Assembly: GCF_002005205.3 (NCBI RefSeq)
Contig: NZ_CP019702.2
Span: 1,368,001 to 1,432,000, forward strand
Length of the DNA stretch: 64,000 bases
Direction of reading: 5' to 3'
From: Rhizobium rhizogenes
GTDB taxonomy: Bacteria; Pseudomonadota; Alphaproteobacteria; Rhizobiales; Rhizobiaceae
The notes beneath the pieces are model-generated. The model ran no database searches. It saw only the letters and a list, made by a program, of their open reading frames with translations, and was not told the DNA's origin. Positions 47,528 to 56,483 of this stretch are shown one piece after another. The position numbers and the translations under genes were made by a program. Every line of letters starts with the position of its first letter. The first letter of the stretch is position 1.

Positions 47528-47992
47528 TTATCGGTCTATCGGTTCGATCGTCAGCGTGCGGCCGCGTGCCGAAGAAATCCTGACGCGGGTTCCGGCGGGA
47601 AGGTCCTCGCCATTCACCGGCCACCATGTGTCGTCCAGTCTTATGCGGCCACGCCCCTCGACAATCGGCTCCTGCAGGGTCGCGGTGCGGCCGACCAGAC
47701 TTGCCTCCCGCTGGTTGAGGAACGGTTCATCTGAGGCGTCCCTGTTCCTGCCGAAATATTTACGGCCGAGCAGGGCAAATGCGACCGAGAGCGCGGCAAA
47801 CAGAACCAGCTGCAATTGCCAGGCCCAATAGGCCGCATCCCATAAAAACAGCGAAAATGCCCCGATGACCAGCGCGGCAAGGCCGATCCAGATCAGGAAG
47901 ACGCCCGGAGCGACGAGTTCGGCAGCCAGAAGCACGAAGCCGACGATCCACCAGCTCCATGGTCCCAGATCAGTGGCAAGCCGTTGCAGCAT
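47528..47992 (-). CDS. NfeD family membrane protein
   Basis: A 154-residue short NfeD. Three or so hydrophobic segments lie in the first 75 residues (WWIVGFVLLAAELVAPGVFL, IGLAALVIGAFSLFLW, LQLVLFAALSVAFALLG). A C-terminal OB-fold follows (LVGRTATLQEPIVEGRGRIR, DDTWWPVNGEDLPAGTRV). NfeD proteins pair with SPFH/stomatin proteins in membrane microdomains. Its partner is the upstream gene, two bases away. It converges on the KpsF gene with only 15 bases between. Confidence 0.9.
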   Translation of the reverse strand: MLQRLATDLGPWSWWIVGFVLLAAELVAPGVFLIWIGLAALVIGAFSLFLWDAAYWAWQLQLVLFAALSVAFALLGRKYFGRNRDASDEPFLNQREASLVGRTATLQEPIVEGRGRIRLDDTWWPVNGEDLPAGTRVRISSARGRTLTIEPIDR

Positions 47993-47994
47993 CG

Positions 47995-49035
47995 TTATTT
48001 CTCCGATGAAGAGCCGAAGGGATTGCCGGGAATGGTGACGTTGACCGTCTGACCGGAAGGTCGCGTGGGCGGCACAGAGCGGGACGGTGCGGGAGCGGAC
48101 GGCGCATCGCCCCTGTCGCCGAACACTTCTTTCGCAATCGTGCCGATGCCGCCGAGCGAGCCTATCAGCGCCGAGGCCTCCATCGGCATCAGCACGATCT
48201 TGGAATTCTTGGCGGTACCGATTTCTGCCAGCGCCTCGGTATATTTCTGCGCGACGAAATAGTTGATGGCGTGGACGTTGCCGGCGGCAATGGCCTCGGA
48301 CACCATCCGGGTCGCGTTGGCTTCGGCTTCGGCGAGGCGCTCGCGCGCCTCGGCATCCCGGAATGCCGCCTCGCGCTGGCCTTCCGCTTCGAGAATGGCG
48401 GATTGCTTTGCGCCTTCCGCGCGCAGAATCTGGGCGTTGCGGGCGCCTTCTGCCTCAAGCACCTGCGCGCGTTTTTCTCGCTCGGCCTTCATCTGCCGCG
48501 CCATGGAATCGACGAGGTCCTTCGGCGGCGCGATATCCTTGATCTCGATACGGGTGACCTTGATGCCCCACGGCCCCACGGCCTCATCCACCACGCGCAG
48601 AAGGCGATCATTGATGGCATCGCGGTTCGACAGCAACTCGTCGAGATCCATGGAGCCCATCACTGAACGGATGTTGGTCATGGTAAGGTTTTCGATCGCC
48701 ATTTCCAGATTGGCGATCTGGTAAGCGGCCTGTGCGGCGTTGAGCACCTGGTAGAAGGTGACGGCATCGGCGGAGACACTGGCGTTGTCACGGGTGATGA
48801 CTTCCTGTGTCGGTATATGGAGCACCTGCTCCATCACATTCATTTTCGAGCCGATGCTTTCGAAAAACGGCACGATGAGGTTGAGGCCGGGCTCGAGCGT
48901 GCGGGTGTAACGCCCGAACCGTTCAACCGTGTAACGATGCCCCTGCGGCACGGTCTTGATGCCGGCAAACAGCACCAGAATAACCAGAACAACCGCCGCT
49001 ATGACGACGATGTCGAAACCGCCCAATGCAATCAT
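47995..49035 (-). CDS. SPFH/Band 7 domain protein (paraslipin/QmcA-like)
   Basis: A 346-residue stomatin-family protein. One N-terminal membrane helix (about 6-25, FDIVVIAAVVLVILVLF) precedes the SPFH domain (GIKTVPQGHRYTVERFGRYT, LNLIVPFFESIGSKMNVMEQ, EVITRDNASVSADAVTFYQV). A long Ala/Glu/Arg coiled-coil at about 190-250 is typical of oligomerising SPFH proteins. ATG 49035 is seven bases after GGAGG; the GTG one codon earlier is closer. It forms an operon with the NfeD gene. The pair probably organises membrane domains or assists membrane protein quality control. Confidence 0.9.
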   Translation of the reverse strand: MIALGGFDIVVIAAVVLVILVLFAGIKTVPQGHRYTVERFGRYTRTLEPGLNLIVPFFESIGSKMNVMEQVLHIPTQEVITRDNASVSADAVTFYQVLNAAQAAYQIANLEMAIENLTMTNIRSVMGSMDLDELLSNRDAINDRLLRVVDEAVGPWGIKVTRIEIKDIAPPKDLVDSMARQMKAEREKRAQVLEAEGARNAQILRAEGAKQSAILEAEGQREAAFRDAEARERLAEAEANATRMVSEAIAAGNVHAINYFVAQKYTEALAEIGTAKNSKIVLMPMEASALIGSLGGIGTIAKEVFGDRGDAPSAPAPSRSVPPTRPSGQTVNVTIPGNPFGSSSEK

Positions 49036-49094
49036 CACTTTCCCTCCAAGGATCGAAACTGTCGGGGATTTACCCTAACAACCTTATGGCAAGA

Positions 49095-50129
49095 TTACAC
49101 CCAGCCTTGCAACTCCCGTCTTACAACCTTTTCGAGAACGGTCATTCCCTCGGCGCTGTCGTTCAGACACGGAATATGGGTGAATTTCTCGCCGCCATTG
49201 TGCAGGAAGATTTCCCCGGCTTCACCGGCAATTTCCTCCAGTGTCTCAAGACAATCCGATACGAAGCCGGGATTCATCACGGCGATGCGCTTGATGCCCT
49301 CCGAGGCCAGCTTTTCCACGGTCTTGTCGGTATAGGGCTGCAGCCATTCTTCCGGTCCGAAACGCGACTGAAAGGTGATCATGAAATTCTTCTCGTTCAG
49401 GCCCAGCGCCTGTCGCAGCAGACGGGCGGTTTTCTGACAATGACAATAATAGGGATCGCCCTTTTGGAAGTATGACTGAGGAATGCCGTGGAAAGAGGTG
49501 ATCAGCATCTCCGGTTCCCAGTCCAGCGTCGCCAGATGGTTTTTGACGGAAGCGGCAAGCGCGTCGATATAGGCCGGGTCGTCGTGGTAGGGCGGTACGG
49601 TGCGCAACGCAGGCTGCCAGCGCAGCTTCATCAGATGTTCGAAAGCCTTGTCGTTCACGGTTGCCGTGGTTGATGCGGCATATTGCGGATAAAGCGGGAA
49701 AAGCAGGATTTTTTCGCAGCCCTGCTCCTTCAGCGCGTCGATTTTCGAGGCGATGGAGGGTTGGCCGTAGCGCATCGCCCAGTCGACGACGACATTGGGC
49801 AGATCCTTCAACGCTTCCGTCATCAGTTCGCCCTGGCTGCGCGTATAGGTGCGCAGATAGCTTTCATTGTGCTCGTGGTTCCAGATTTCTTCATAGGCCT
49901 TGCCGACCTTTTGCGGGCGCTTGTTGAGGACAATGCCGTACAGGATTGGATACCAGTAGAGACGCGACCACTCGATCACGCGCTTGTCGCTCAGAAACTC
50001 CGCCAGATAACGGCGCATCGGCCAGTAGTCCGTCCCATCCGGCGTGCCAAGATTGACGAGCAGGACGCCAACCTTGCCAAATGTTATGCGGGGATGGTTT
50101 GCGGGGAGTGCGGATAGTTCTGTCGCCAT
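49095..50129 (-). CDS. hemH: Ferrochelatase
   Basis: A 344-residue ferrochelatase, which inserts Fe2+ into protoporphyrin IX as the last step of heme synthesis. VGVLLVNLGTPDGTDYWPMR opens the fold. The metal-site His lies in LITSFHGIPQSYFQKGDPYY and the conserved Glu/His in GGEKFTHIPCLND. ATG 50129 is used, after AGGGTG; the frame continues upstream without similarity. The gene stands alone. I saw no convincing Irr or RirA box in the 350 bases upstream. Confidence 0.94.
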   Translation of the reverse strand: MATELSALPANHPRITFGKVGVLLVNLGTPDGTDYWPMRRYLAEFLSDKRVIEWSRLYWYPILYGIVLNKRPQKVGKAYEEIWNHEHNESYLRTYTRSQGELMTEALKDLPNVVVDWAMRYGQPSIASKIDALKEQGCEKILLFPLYPQYAASTTATVNDKAFEHLMKLRWQPALRTVPPYHDDPAYIDALAASVKNHLATLDWEPEMLITSFHGIPQSYFQKGDPYYCHCQKTARLLRQALGLNEKNFMITFQSRFGPEEWLQPYTDKTVEKLASEGIKRIAVMNPGFVSDCLETLEEIAGEAGEIFLHNGGEKFTHIPCLNDSAEGMTVLEKVVRRELQGWV

Positions 50130-50480
50130 GAATGACACCCTGAAACTCGGACTGGTTGCGCAGGAGCTTTCCCGTTTGAGATAAGGGGCGGAAAGGCTCC
50201 ATCTTCTTTGTTTTCCGCATGTCGGGCGTAAACCGAAAGGCTTTTGCCAGAGATGCACGAGCTATACGCCCGTATCGTCGATTTGTTCACGTGTTCTAGA
50301 CGAAATTTCTCAGGATTGAACCACCAGGGAAGGTGATTTCCCCGGTTCGCCGGCGGGGATGTCGTGCTTTGACAAAACACAGTCTGTAATGGCCTGTTTT
50401 AACAGGAAAAATAAGAAGCCGGCCCCCCTGTTTGAAGGCCGGCTCCCGATCTGCGGCAAATTGCCCTGTCTCGTTAAAGC
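50130..50480. other. 351-base gap between hemH and the 5'-nucleotidase gene
   Basis: It contains the hemH upstream region and, near 50417-50444, the terminator of the nucleotidase gene. Short plus- and minus-strand frames exist but none has a ribosome site or recognisable product. No regulatory box could be named. Confidence 0.4.
50417..50444 (-). terminator. Rho-independent terminator of the 5'-nucleotidase gene
   Basis: AGCCGGCC (50417-50424) pairs with GGCCGGCT (50437-50444). On the minus strand the stem is followed by TCTTATTTTTCC, a good T tract. It lies 37 bases beyond the stop codon. Confidence 0.8.
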
Positions 50481-52394
50481 TTATTGGGCCGGAAGCTCCA
50501 GCTCCTTGCCGATCTCGATATGGTTCGGGTGCTTCAGCGTGTTGGCCTTGGCGATCCGGGTCCAGAGAGCGCCGTCACCATATTTTTCCGCCGCGATCTT
50601 CCACAGCGAGTCGCCCTTCTCAACGATATATTTGCTGGCGGCTGCGGCTGCCGCAGCAGGCGCAGTTGTTGCCGGTGCGGTCGCAGCCGGTGCCGGAGCC
50701 GCGGTAGTGGCCGGGGCTGGCGCCGTCGCAGCCGGGGCGGGTGCTGCCGGTGCGGGCTGTTTTGCTGGCGCGACGTAATCCGCAGGGGTTACGTCGGTAA
50801 TGCGTCCATCGATATTGGGCTTATAGGGGCTGTTGGCGCTGATATAGGCTGCAACCGCATCTTCGAGGCTGGGGCCGAAATCATAGGGATTGACCGCCTT
50901 GGTTGCGAAGACCTTGTAGCCATCACCGCCCGAGCGCATGTAGTTGTTGGAGACGACGCCGTAGGTCTTGTCGGGATCGAGCGGCACGAAGCCGTCACCT
51001 TCCTTGACTTCGACGGAAACGACACGGCTGCCGGCCGGCTTGGAACGGTCGAACGAATATTTGAGACCGGCGACCTGGGCAAAACGTCCTGCCCCTTCCT
51101 CGATCTGGCCCGCGCCGTTTTCAAGGGCGGCCACCACATCCGAACCTTTCAGCTGGAACGTGGCGATGGAGTTCTGGAACGGCAGAACCGTCAGGACTTC
51201 GCCCATCGTCACCGTGCCGGCATCGATGGAGGCGCGCAGACCGCCGCCATTCTGGATGGCGATGGTGATGCCCTGATCCTTGACGCGATCCAGCAGCGCG
51301 TCGGAAACGAGGTTGCCCATCGTGCATTCCTTGGCGCGGCATACTTCCCGCGATCCGTCGATGACGGTTTCCGAAGAGCCGATTTCCTTCTTCTTCATTT
51401 CCTCGAGCGGGCCGGCAAGTTCCGTCACGCGCTTGGTGAAGCCCTCGTCCGGCGTGACGGAGGCATCGAGAAGCTTCGGTGCGCCTTCGGCGGATTTGAC
51501 GACGCCATTGTCATCGAAGGTTACGGTGATATCGCCGAGATATTTCGAATAGGCATAGGCCGTCACGATCGGGACATCGATCCCCGACGGGTTCTTGACG
51601 AGTGTGGGATAGGGGCCGGCGGCCTTGGGGTCGGTGCTGGAAAGCAGGGTGTGGCTATGGCCACCCACGATGACGTCGATACCGTCCACCGCCTGCGCTA
51701 TTTCCTGATCCCTGACATAACCGACATGCGAAAGCAGCACGATCTTGTTGACGCCCTGGTCCTGAATTTCTTTCACGGCACCTTTCAGATAGGTGACCTC
51801 GTCTTCGAAGCTGATCTTGTCGCCCGGCGACGAGGTTTCGTTGGTGTCGGTCGCAAGCACGGAAACCACGGCGACCTTCTGGCCGCCCAGATCCTTGATG
51901 ACATAACCCTTGTACTTATCCGCCAGAATGGAATCGGCCGCCGCCTTGGTGTTTCCGGAAATGATCGGGAACTTCAGCGCGTCGATGAATTTCAGCAGTT
52001 CTTCCGGGCCGTCATCGAATTCATGGTTGCCGATCGCCATGGCATCGAAGCCGATACCGTTCATGAACTCCGCAACCGGCCCGCTCTTGTACTGCGTGTA
52101 GAACAGGGAACCCTGGAACTGGTCGCCGGCATCGAGAACGAGGAGGTTGGCATTGCTGCCCAGTTCGCCGCGGCGCGCGTCGATCGCGCTCTTCACGCGG
52201 GCGATGCCGCCGAAGCATTCGTTCTTTTCCGTTTCGGTGGCAGAGCAGGTCGAATCGAATTTGTTGATCGCCTCGATGCGTGAGTGCAGGTCGTTGATGT
52301 GAAGAATGTTAAGTTTGTAGTCGGCCAGAGCGACCCCGGCTGAAAGCGTTATTGCGGAAACGCTCAGCATGCCCAGTCCCAAAATTCTTTTCAT
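50481..52394 (-). CDS. 5'-nucleotidase/metallophosphatase fused to a C-terminal LysM domain
   Basis: A 637-residue secreted enzyme. The signal peptide is residues 1-24 (...SAGVALA). The calcineurin-like phosphatase domain has LNILHINDLHSR, LVLDAGDQFQGS, AIGNHEFDDG and VIVGGHSHTLL, coordinating two metals. The 5'-nucleotidase C-terminal substrate domain follows (GNLVSDALLDRV, NGGGLRASID, YMRSGGDGY). About 50 residues of Ala/Pro/Thr linker then lead to a LysM module (YIVEKGDSLWKIAAEKYGDG). It probably dephosphorylates nucleotides in the periplasm, with LysM holding it to peptidoglycan. The fusion is unusual compared with E. coli UshA, which lacks LysM. Nucleotide specificity is not readable. 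Confidence 0.88.
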   Translation of the reverse strand: MKRILGLGMLSVSAITLSAGVALADYKLNILHINDLHSRIEAINKFDSTCSATETEKNECFGGIARVKSAIDARRGELGSNANLLVLDAGDQFQGSLFYTQYKSGPVAEFMNGIGFDAMAIGNHEFDDGPEELLKFIDALKFPIISGNTKAAADSILADKYKGYVIKDLGGQKVAVVSVLATDTNETSSPGDKISFEDEVTYLKGAVKEIQDQGVNKIVLLSHVGYVRDQEIAQAVDGIDVIVGGHSHTLLSSTDPKAAGPYPTLVKNPSGIDVPIVTAYAYSKYLGDITVTFDDNGVVKSAEGAPKLLDASVTPDEGFTKRVTELAGPLEEMKKKEIGSSETVIDGSREVCRAKECTMGNLVSDALLDRVKDQGITIAIQNGGGLRASIDAGTVTMGEVLTVLPFQNSIATFQLKGSDVVAALENGAGQIEEGAGRFAQVAGLKYSFDRSKPAGSRVVSVEVKEGDGFVPLDPDKTYGVVSNNYMRSGGDGYKVFATKAVNPYDFGPSLEDAVAAYISANSPYKPNIDGRITDVTPADYVAPAKQPAPAAPAPAATAPAPATTAAPAPAATAPATTAPAAAAAAASKYIVEKGDSLWKIAAEKYGDGALWTRIAKANTLKHPNHIEIGKELELPAQ

Positions 52395-52559
52395 CGTCCC
52401 TCTCTCCTGTCCAGATCACAATCCGGGCCTGTTGATCATCGTCAGCCCGCAGTTCCCACTCAATCTCTAGTCCGAAAGTATGTCAGTCTTTCAAAGCGCG
52501 ATGTTTCCATTTAGCGGCAATCGCCGCAAGCGAAATTATGACAGGTCTGCAACAAAGAA

Positions 52560-52584
52560 AAACGCACGCCTGAGGCGTGCGTTT
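52560..52584 (-). terminator. Rho-independent terminator of the Omp10-like gene
   Basis: A perfect 11-bp stem, AAACGCACGCC (52560-52570) / GGCGTGCGTTT (52574-52584), with a 3-base loop. On the minus strand TTTTTCTTTG follows. It is 32 bases after the gene's stop. Confidence 0.85.
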
Positions 52585-52616
52585 CAGAAGATCATTCCAT
52601 TGAAAAGACGGGGTTA

Positions 52617-52991
52617 TCAGCCCTGGCGTGTCAGCGAGAACTGGCTGTTCGTGTCCGTCGTGCAGTTCAATTGTGACGGGGATACGAGGGCGCAGTTGAC
52701 GCGCGACTGCGTATTGCGCACGAGCGATGTCATGTTGATTTCGTAGAGCGTCGGCGAAATCGTGACATAGGTGCCGGAGGCCAGGAGCGTGTTGGTGTCC
52801 GTCGAACGGGTGGAGAAGGAGCCGTTCTGGAAGGTCGACACGATGCCGTTGCGGTCGATCCAGCGGCCATCAACGGCCGGGCCGCGGGAAAGCGAAGGCG
52901 CCATCGAGGTCTGCTGCGAGGGACCCGGCGCGACGCATGAAGACACCGCCACGGCGGCACAAAGCAAAGCAGCGCTTGTCTTGAAGTTCAT
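52617..52991 (-). CDS. Omp10-like outer-membrane lipoprotein
   Basis: A 124-residue lipoprotein. The signal [19 protein letters not shown] ends in a lipobox with Cys19. The mature part has [20 protein letters not shown], then [20 protein letters not shown] and VSPSQLNCT. This closely resembles Brucella Omp10 as I remember it (EINM...[15 protein letters not shown]). Two Cys in the C-terminal half may form a disulfide. Omp10 is a small surface-exposed lipoprotein of Rhizobiales with a poorly understood role. It is monocistronic with its own terminator. Confidence 0.8.
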   Translation of the reverse strand: MNFKTSAALLCAAVAVSSCVAPGPSQQTSMAPSLSRGPAVDGRWIDRNGIVSTFQNGSFSTRSTDTNTLLASGTYVTISPTLYEINMTSLVRNTQSRVNCALVSPSQLNCTTDTNSQFSLTRQG

Positions 52992-53140
52992 GAGCCTGTT
53001 CTCCTGCGATTCGATGAAGTCTTCTGTGTTTCGACCATGCCGTGAAGCGTTCCTTATTTCAAGGCAACGTTGTTCGCTCTCCCCGGTTCCTGACGCCGTG
53101 CAGGAAAGCGTCGGCGTGACAAATATGAGACTCCGATCCC

Positions 53141-54586
53141 TCAGCGCACCAATATGTTGCGGAACTGCCAGGGATCGGACGTATCGATATTGTCGGGAAA
53201 CAGGCCGGGGCGGCCGTCGAGTGGCGTCCAGTCGGTGTAATGCCCCTCGACCGGGCCGAGATAGGGGCGCTGGACTTCGAGGCAGCGGCGGTAATCCATC
53301 TCGTCGGCTTCAACGATGCCGGCCTGCGGATTTTCGATCGCCCAGACCATTCCGGCCAACACGGCCGAACTGACCTGCAATCCGGTCGCATTCTGACTGG
53401 GGGCGAGCGAACGCGCCTCCTCCAGGCTCAGCCGCGAGCCATACCAATAGGCGTTGCTGTCGTGGCCATAAAGCAGAACGCCCAGCTCGTCGGCGCCGTC
53501 AACAAGCTCTTCTTCGCCAAGCACATGCTGGACAGGCTGCGGGGTGCCGCCATTGCCGAAAAGTTCATGCAGGGAAAGAATGGCGTCGTTGCAGGGGTGA
53601 TAGGCATAATGACAGGTGGGGCGGTAGGTCACATCGCCACCGTCGTTGCGGACGGTGAAATAGTCGGAAATCGAAATCGCCTCGTTATGGGTGACCAGGA
53701 ATCCATATTGCGGCCCCTGTCCCGGACACCAGGTCCGCACGCGGGTGTTGGCGCCGGGCTGATCGAGATAGATCGCCGCCTTGTTTCCCTTCTTCTGCTT
53801 TTTCGCGTTTTTCGGCATCCAGTTTTCATGTGTGCCCCAGCCCAGTTCGGCGGGCTGAAAACCTTCGGCAATGAATCCCTCGACGGACCAGGTGTTCCAG
53901 AACGCGCCAAAGGGCTTCGGTTCCTTCGCCCTCTGTGTGTCGCGCTCGGCCACATGCACGCCCTTGACGCCAAGCTGTTTCATGAGCTTCGCCCAAGCTT
54001 CCCGGTCGTGGGGTTGCGGCTCCTCGATCTCAACGCCGAGATCACCGGCGAGATTGACCAGCGCCTGTTTCACGAACCAGGATACCATGCCCGGATTGGC
54101 GCCGCAGGTGGAAACCGCTGTCGTGCCGCCCGGCCTGCGCGCCTTTTCCTTCAGCATGGTCTCGCGCAGTGAATAATTGGTTCTGGATGCATTGCCGGCC
54201 TTTGCATCGAAATAGAAACCGGGCCATGGCTCGACCACGGTGTCGATATAAAGCATGCCATGCTTGCGGCAGATCCGCATGAGATCGACGGACGCGGCAT
54301 CAACCGAGAGATTGACGCAGAAGCCCTGCCCCTGAACACCCTTGAGAAGCGGCTTGAGGACTTCCTTGTAATTTTCTTTGGTCAGATGCGTGCGGATATG
54401 GCGAATGTTCCTTTCGGCCAGAAACGCCGCGATGTCCTCGCGCGGATCGATGACGACGAGGCGGGTCCTGTCGAAGTTGAAATGACGTTCGATCAACGGA
54501 AGAGTGCCGCGCCCGATGGAGCCGAAGCCGATCATGATGATGGGGCCGTCAATATCGCCGTAAATCGGGTGGTTTGCGTCCGTCAT
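53141..54586 (-). CDS. hss: Homospermidine synthase
   Basis: A 481-residue NAD-dependent homospermidine synthase of the saccharopine-dehydrogenase-like family. The N-terminal Rossmann motif is [17 protein letters not shown]. Other landmarks are [26 protein letters not shown] and [18 protein letters not shown]. It forms homospermidine from two putrescines (or putrescine plus spermidine) with NAD+ as prosthetic hydride carrier. Homospermidine is a major polyamine of many Rhizobiaceae, so the gene is diagnostic for the lineage. The length is normal. Confidence 0.93.
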   Translation of the reverse strand: MTDANHPIYGDIDGPIIMIGFGSIGRGTLPLIERHFNFDRTRLVVIDPREDIAAFLAERNIRHIRTHLTKENYKEVLKPLLKGVQGQGFCVNLSVDAASVDLMRICRKHGMLYIDTVVEPWPGFYFDAKAGNASRTNYSLRETMLKEKARRPGGTTAVSTCGANPGMVSWFVKQALVNLAGDLGVEIEEPQPHDREAWAKLMKQLGVKGVHVAERDTQRAKEPKPFGAFWNTWSVEGFIAEGFQPAELGWGTHENWMPKNAKKQKKGNKAAIYLDQPGANTRVRTWCPGQGPQYGFLVTHNEAISISDYFTVRNDGGDVTYRPTCHYAYHPCNDAILSLHELFGNGGTPQPVQHVLGEEELVDGADELGVLLYGHDSNAYWYGSRLSLEEARSLAPSQNATGLQVSSAVLAGMVWAIENPQAGIVEADEMDYRRCLEVQRPYLGPVEGHYTDWTPLDGRPGLFPDNIDTSDPWQFRNILVR

Positions 54587-54843
54587 TCGTCAATTTTCCT
54601 TTTTCAGCCAATAAGTAAGCTAGATCATAAAAGCGAGCGACAATAAAGGGCAGCTGGATGACGGACATATGACGGTGGCGGTCGCCGGACCGAAGCAAGC
54701 ATCGTTTTCGCCCCTTCCGGCTCTTCGCATTTTAGATAGTGCGTTTATAATTGAATTCTTCTTTTCGTGTATGTGTCCAAGGCTGGGGGGCTTGGCCGGA
54801 TAACGACAGGGTATTTTTCGCCATTACAGGAGAGTTGCCTGTT

Positions 54844-55752
54844 GTGAACAGTCTTATCGAGCGTGTCGCAGCGCTTCAGAGTGCTACCCCCGTTTTGATC
54901 GCCCTTTATGATTCCGAAGACCGGTTGCGGCATGCCAACCCGTCGTTTCGGGAAAGCTTCCAGCTTGCCCCGCAGGAGTTTCCGACCTGGGCGGATATCA
55001 TGCGGTTGAATCATCGCCTGCAAACGGGTGTTGTCGTCAGGAACAGGGATTTCGAGGGCTGGCTCCTGTCGGCCCAGTCCCGGCGCGGCAAGCTGCCCTA
55101 TCGCGCCTTCGAGATGGACATGTATGACGGCCGCTGGTTCTGGATGACGGAGACGGTGCAGCAGGATGGCTGGATGCTGTGCGTCGCAAGTGACGTAACC
55201 GAGTTGCGTCAGGGCTACCGCACCCTGCGGCAGGACAGGGATCTGGCGGTGCGCGCCTCGCAGACCGACGAATTGACGGGAACGGCAAACCGCCGCTTCG
55301 TCTTCGCCAAGCTGGCGCTGCAGGTGGAACGGGTCGGAAAGGGGCTTGAAGCACCTTTTTGCCTCTGCACGCTCGATATCGATTTTTTCAAGCAGATCAA
55401 CGATCGCTTCGGTCACAAATGCGGCGACGCGGTGCTGCGCGATTTCGTCGGCATTGCCCATTCCGTCATTCGGCGGGTGGATTGTTTCGGCAGGATCGGC
55501 GGTGAGGAATTCATGCTCGTCCTGCCGCGCAGCACGGTGGCCGAAGGCCGGGAAATCGTCGAGCGGTTGCTGCAGAAAGTCCGCCTTTCCCGCCCCCTCG
55601 CCGAATTTCCGGATTTCTCCTACAGCTGCTCGGCTGGCATGACGGCCTATCGGCTGGCGGAAAGCGCCGACGATGTTTTCATGCGGGCCGATCAGGCCCT
55701 TTATGCGGCCAAGGAAAAAGGCCGTGACCGGCTTCTGGCGGTAACGGCTTAA
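54844..55752 (+). CDS. Diguanylate cyclase with N-terminal PAS-like sensor
   Basis: A 302-residue cytoplasmic protein. A PAS-like N-terminal region covers about residues 8-125 (LIALYDSEDRLRHANPSFRE; DGRWFWMTETVQQDGWMLCV). A GGDEF domain covers about 140-300 (DELTGTANRRFVF, LDIDFFKQINDRFGHKCGD). The catalytic motif is GGEEF at 219-223, and the inhibitory I-site RxxD (RRVD) sits exactly five residues before it, so product feedback is expected. It makes c-di-GMP from two GTP. The GTG at 54844 after AGGAGA is preferred; the frame is open to a TTG at 54751 with no better ribosome site. Confidence 0.9.
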   Translation: MNSLIERVAALQSATPVLIALYDSEDRLRHANPSFRESFQLAPQEFPTWADIMRLNHRLQTGVVVRNRDFEGWLLSAQSRRGKLPYRAFEMDMYDGRWFWMTETVQQDGWMLCVASDVTELRQGYRTLRQDRDLAVRASQTDELTGTANRRFVFAKLALQVERVGKGLEAPFCLCTLDIDFFKQINDRFGHKCGDAVLRDFVGIAHSVIRRVDCFGRIGGEEFMLVLPRSTVAEGREIVERLLQKVRLSRPLAEFPDFSYSCSAGMTAYRLAESADDVFMRADQALYAAKEKGRDRLLAVTA

Positions 55753-56384
55753 ATCAGCTCCGCCGCAATCAGCCCATGCAGCGAATTGCCGACGAACAGC
55801 CGCCGCCCGGCGATGTCCCCAGGTTTCAGTGCCTGTCCGCGGGCCTTGCGTTCACGGATCAGGTCGGCGCGCAGCACTCCTGGCAGAATGCCGCTGTCGA
55901 GCGGTGGCGTCAGCAACTGCCCGTCCGGCATTTCGACGAAAATGCTGGTCGATGATCCCTCGCACAATTCGCCGCGTTCGTTGAGCAGGAGAACCTCATC
56001 CGCGTCTTCGGCTGAAAACTCGGCGCGGGCGGCCTCATAGGGCTCGCGGCGGGAGGATTTGTGACGATAGAAAGTGTCGGCGGAATCGAGCGTGGTTTGT
56101 TTTGCAATGCGGACGCGCCAGACGGTGTCTTCCTGCAGGGGCCGGAACTCGGCCGTTTCGATATCGAGTTCGCCCTTGTAGTTCATCACCAGCTTCACGC
56201 AGAGCGGTTTTTCGCCGCCCACCTTCTTTTCCAGCGCCTGAACCGCATTGGCCGGGGCGCGGAAACCGAGCGCGTCGGCCGACCTCAGCAATCGGCGAAT
56301 GTGCTGGTCGATGCGCTGAAAGCCCGTTTGCGGCTCCCAGCGCAGGGTTTCCCTCAAGGTCAGATCGGCGGGTTTGCGTTTCAT
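55749..56384 (-). CDS. Aminotransferase class IV (aminodeoxychorismate lyase-like)
   Basis: A 211-residue fold-type IV PLP enzyme, shorter than typical members (about 270). The N-terminal part is compact (LTLRETLRWEPQTGFQRIDQ). The PLP-Lys is probably in YRHKSSRREPYEAAR. The phosphate-binding region is LLNERGELCEGSSTSIFVE, and the end is PLDSGILPGVLRADLI with VGNSLHGLIAAELI. Rhizobial homologues are annotated as PabC-like, which would release 4-aminobenzoate for folate. The first bases of its stop overlap the convergent diguanylate cyclase gene by four. ATG 56384 is used. PabC function is likely but not certain. Confidence 0.8.
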   Translation of the reverse strand: MKRKPADLTLRETLRWEPQTGFQRIDQHIRRLLRSADALGFRAPANAVQALEKKVGGEKPLCVKLVMNYKGELDIETAEFRPLQEDTVWRVRIAKQTTLDSADTFYRHKSSRREPYEAARAEFSAEDADEVLLLNERGELCEGSSTSIFVEMPDGQLLTPPLDSGILPGVLRADLIRERKARGQALKPGDIAGRRLFVGNSLHGLIAAELI

Positions 56385-56483
56385 TGCCTGTGCTCGTCGC
56401 CTGTCATCATGGTCGGTTTCTGCGCCGGCATCATCAACCGGCAAAGCTTGTCCGAAATAGGATAGCCTTGCCGGCTGGCGAGG

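Noticed and set aside
50130..50330. Irr/RirA-type iron box upstream of hemH (TTCTAGA-containing stretch near 50293)
   Set aside because: Only a loose partial match to the iron-control element; the dyad symmetry is not convincing.
52395..52560. PhoB-box halves (CTGTCAT and CTGACAT) upstream of the 5'-nucleotidase
   Set aside because: Only single half-sites were found; no second CTGTCAT-like half lies at 11-base spacing on either side.
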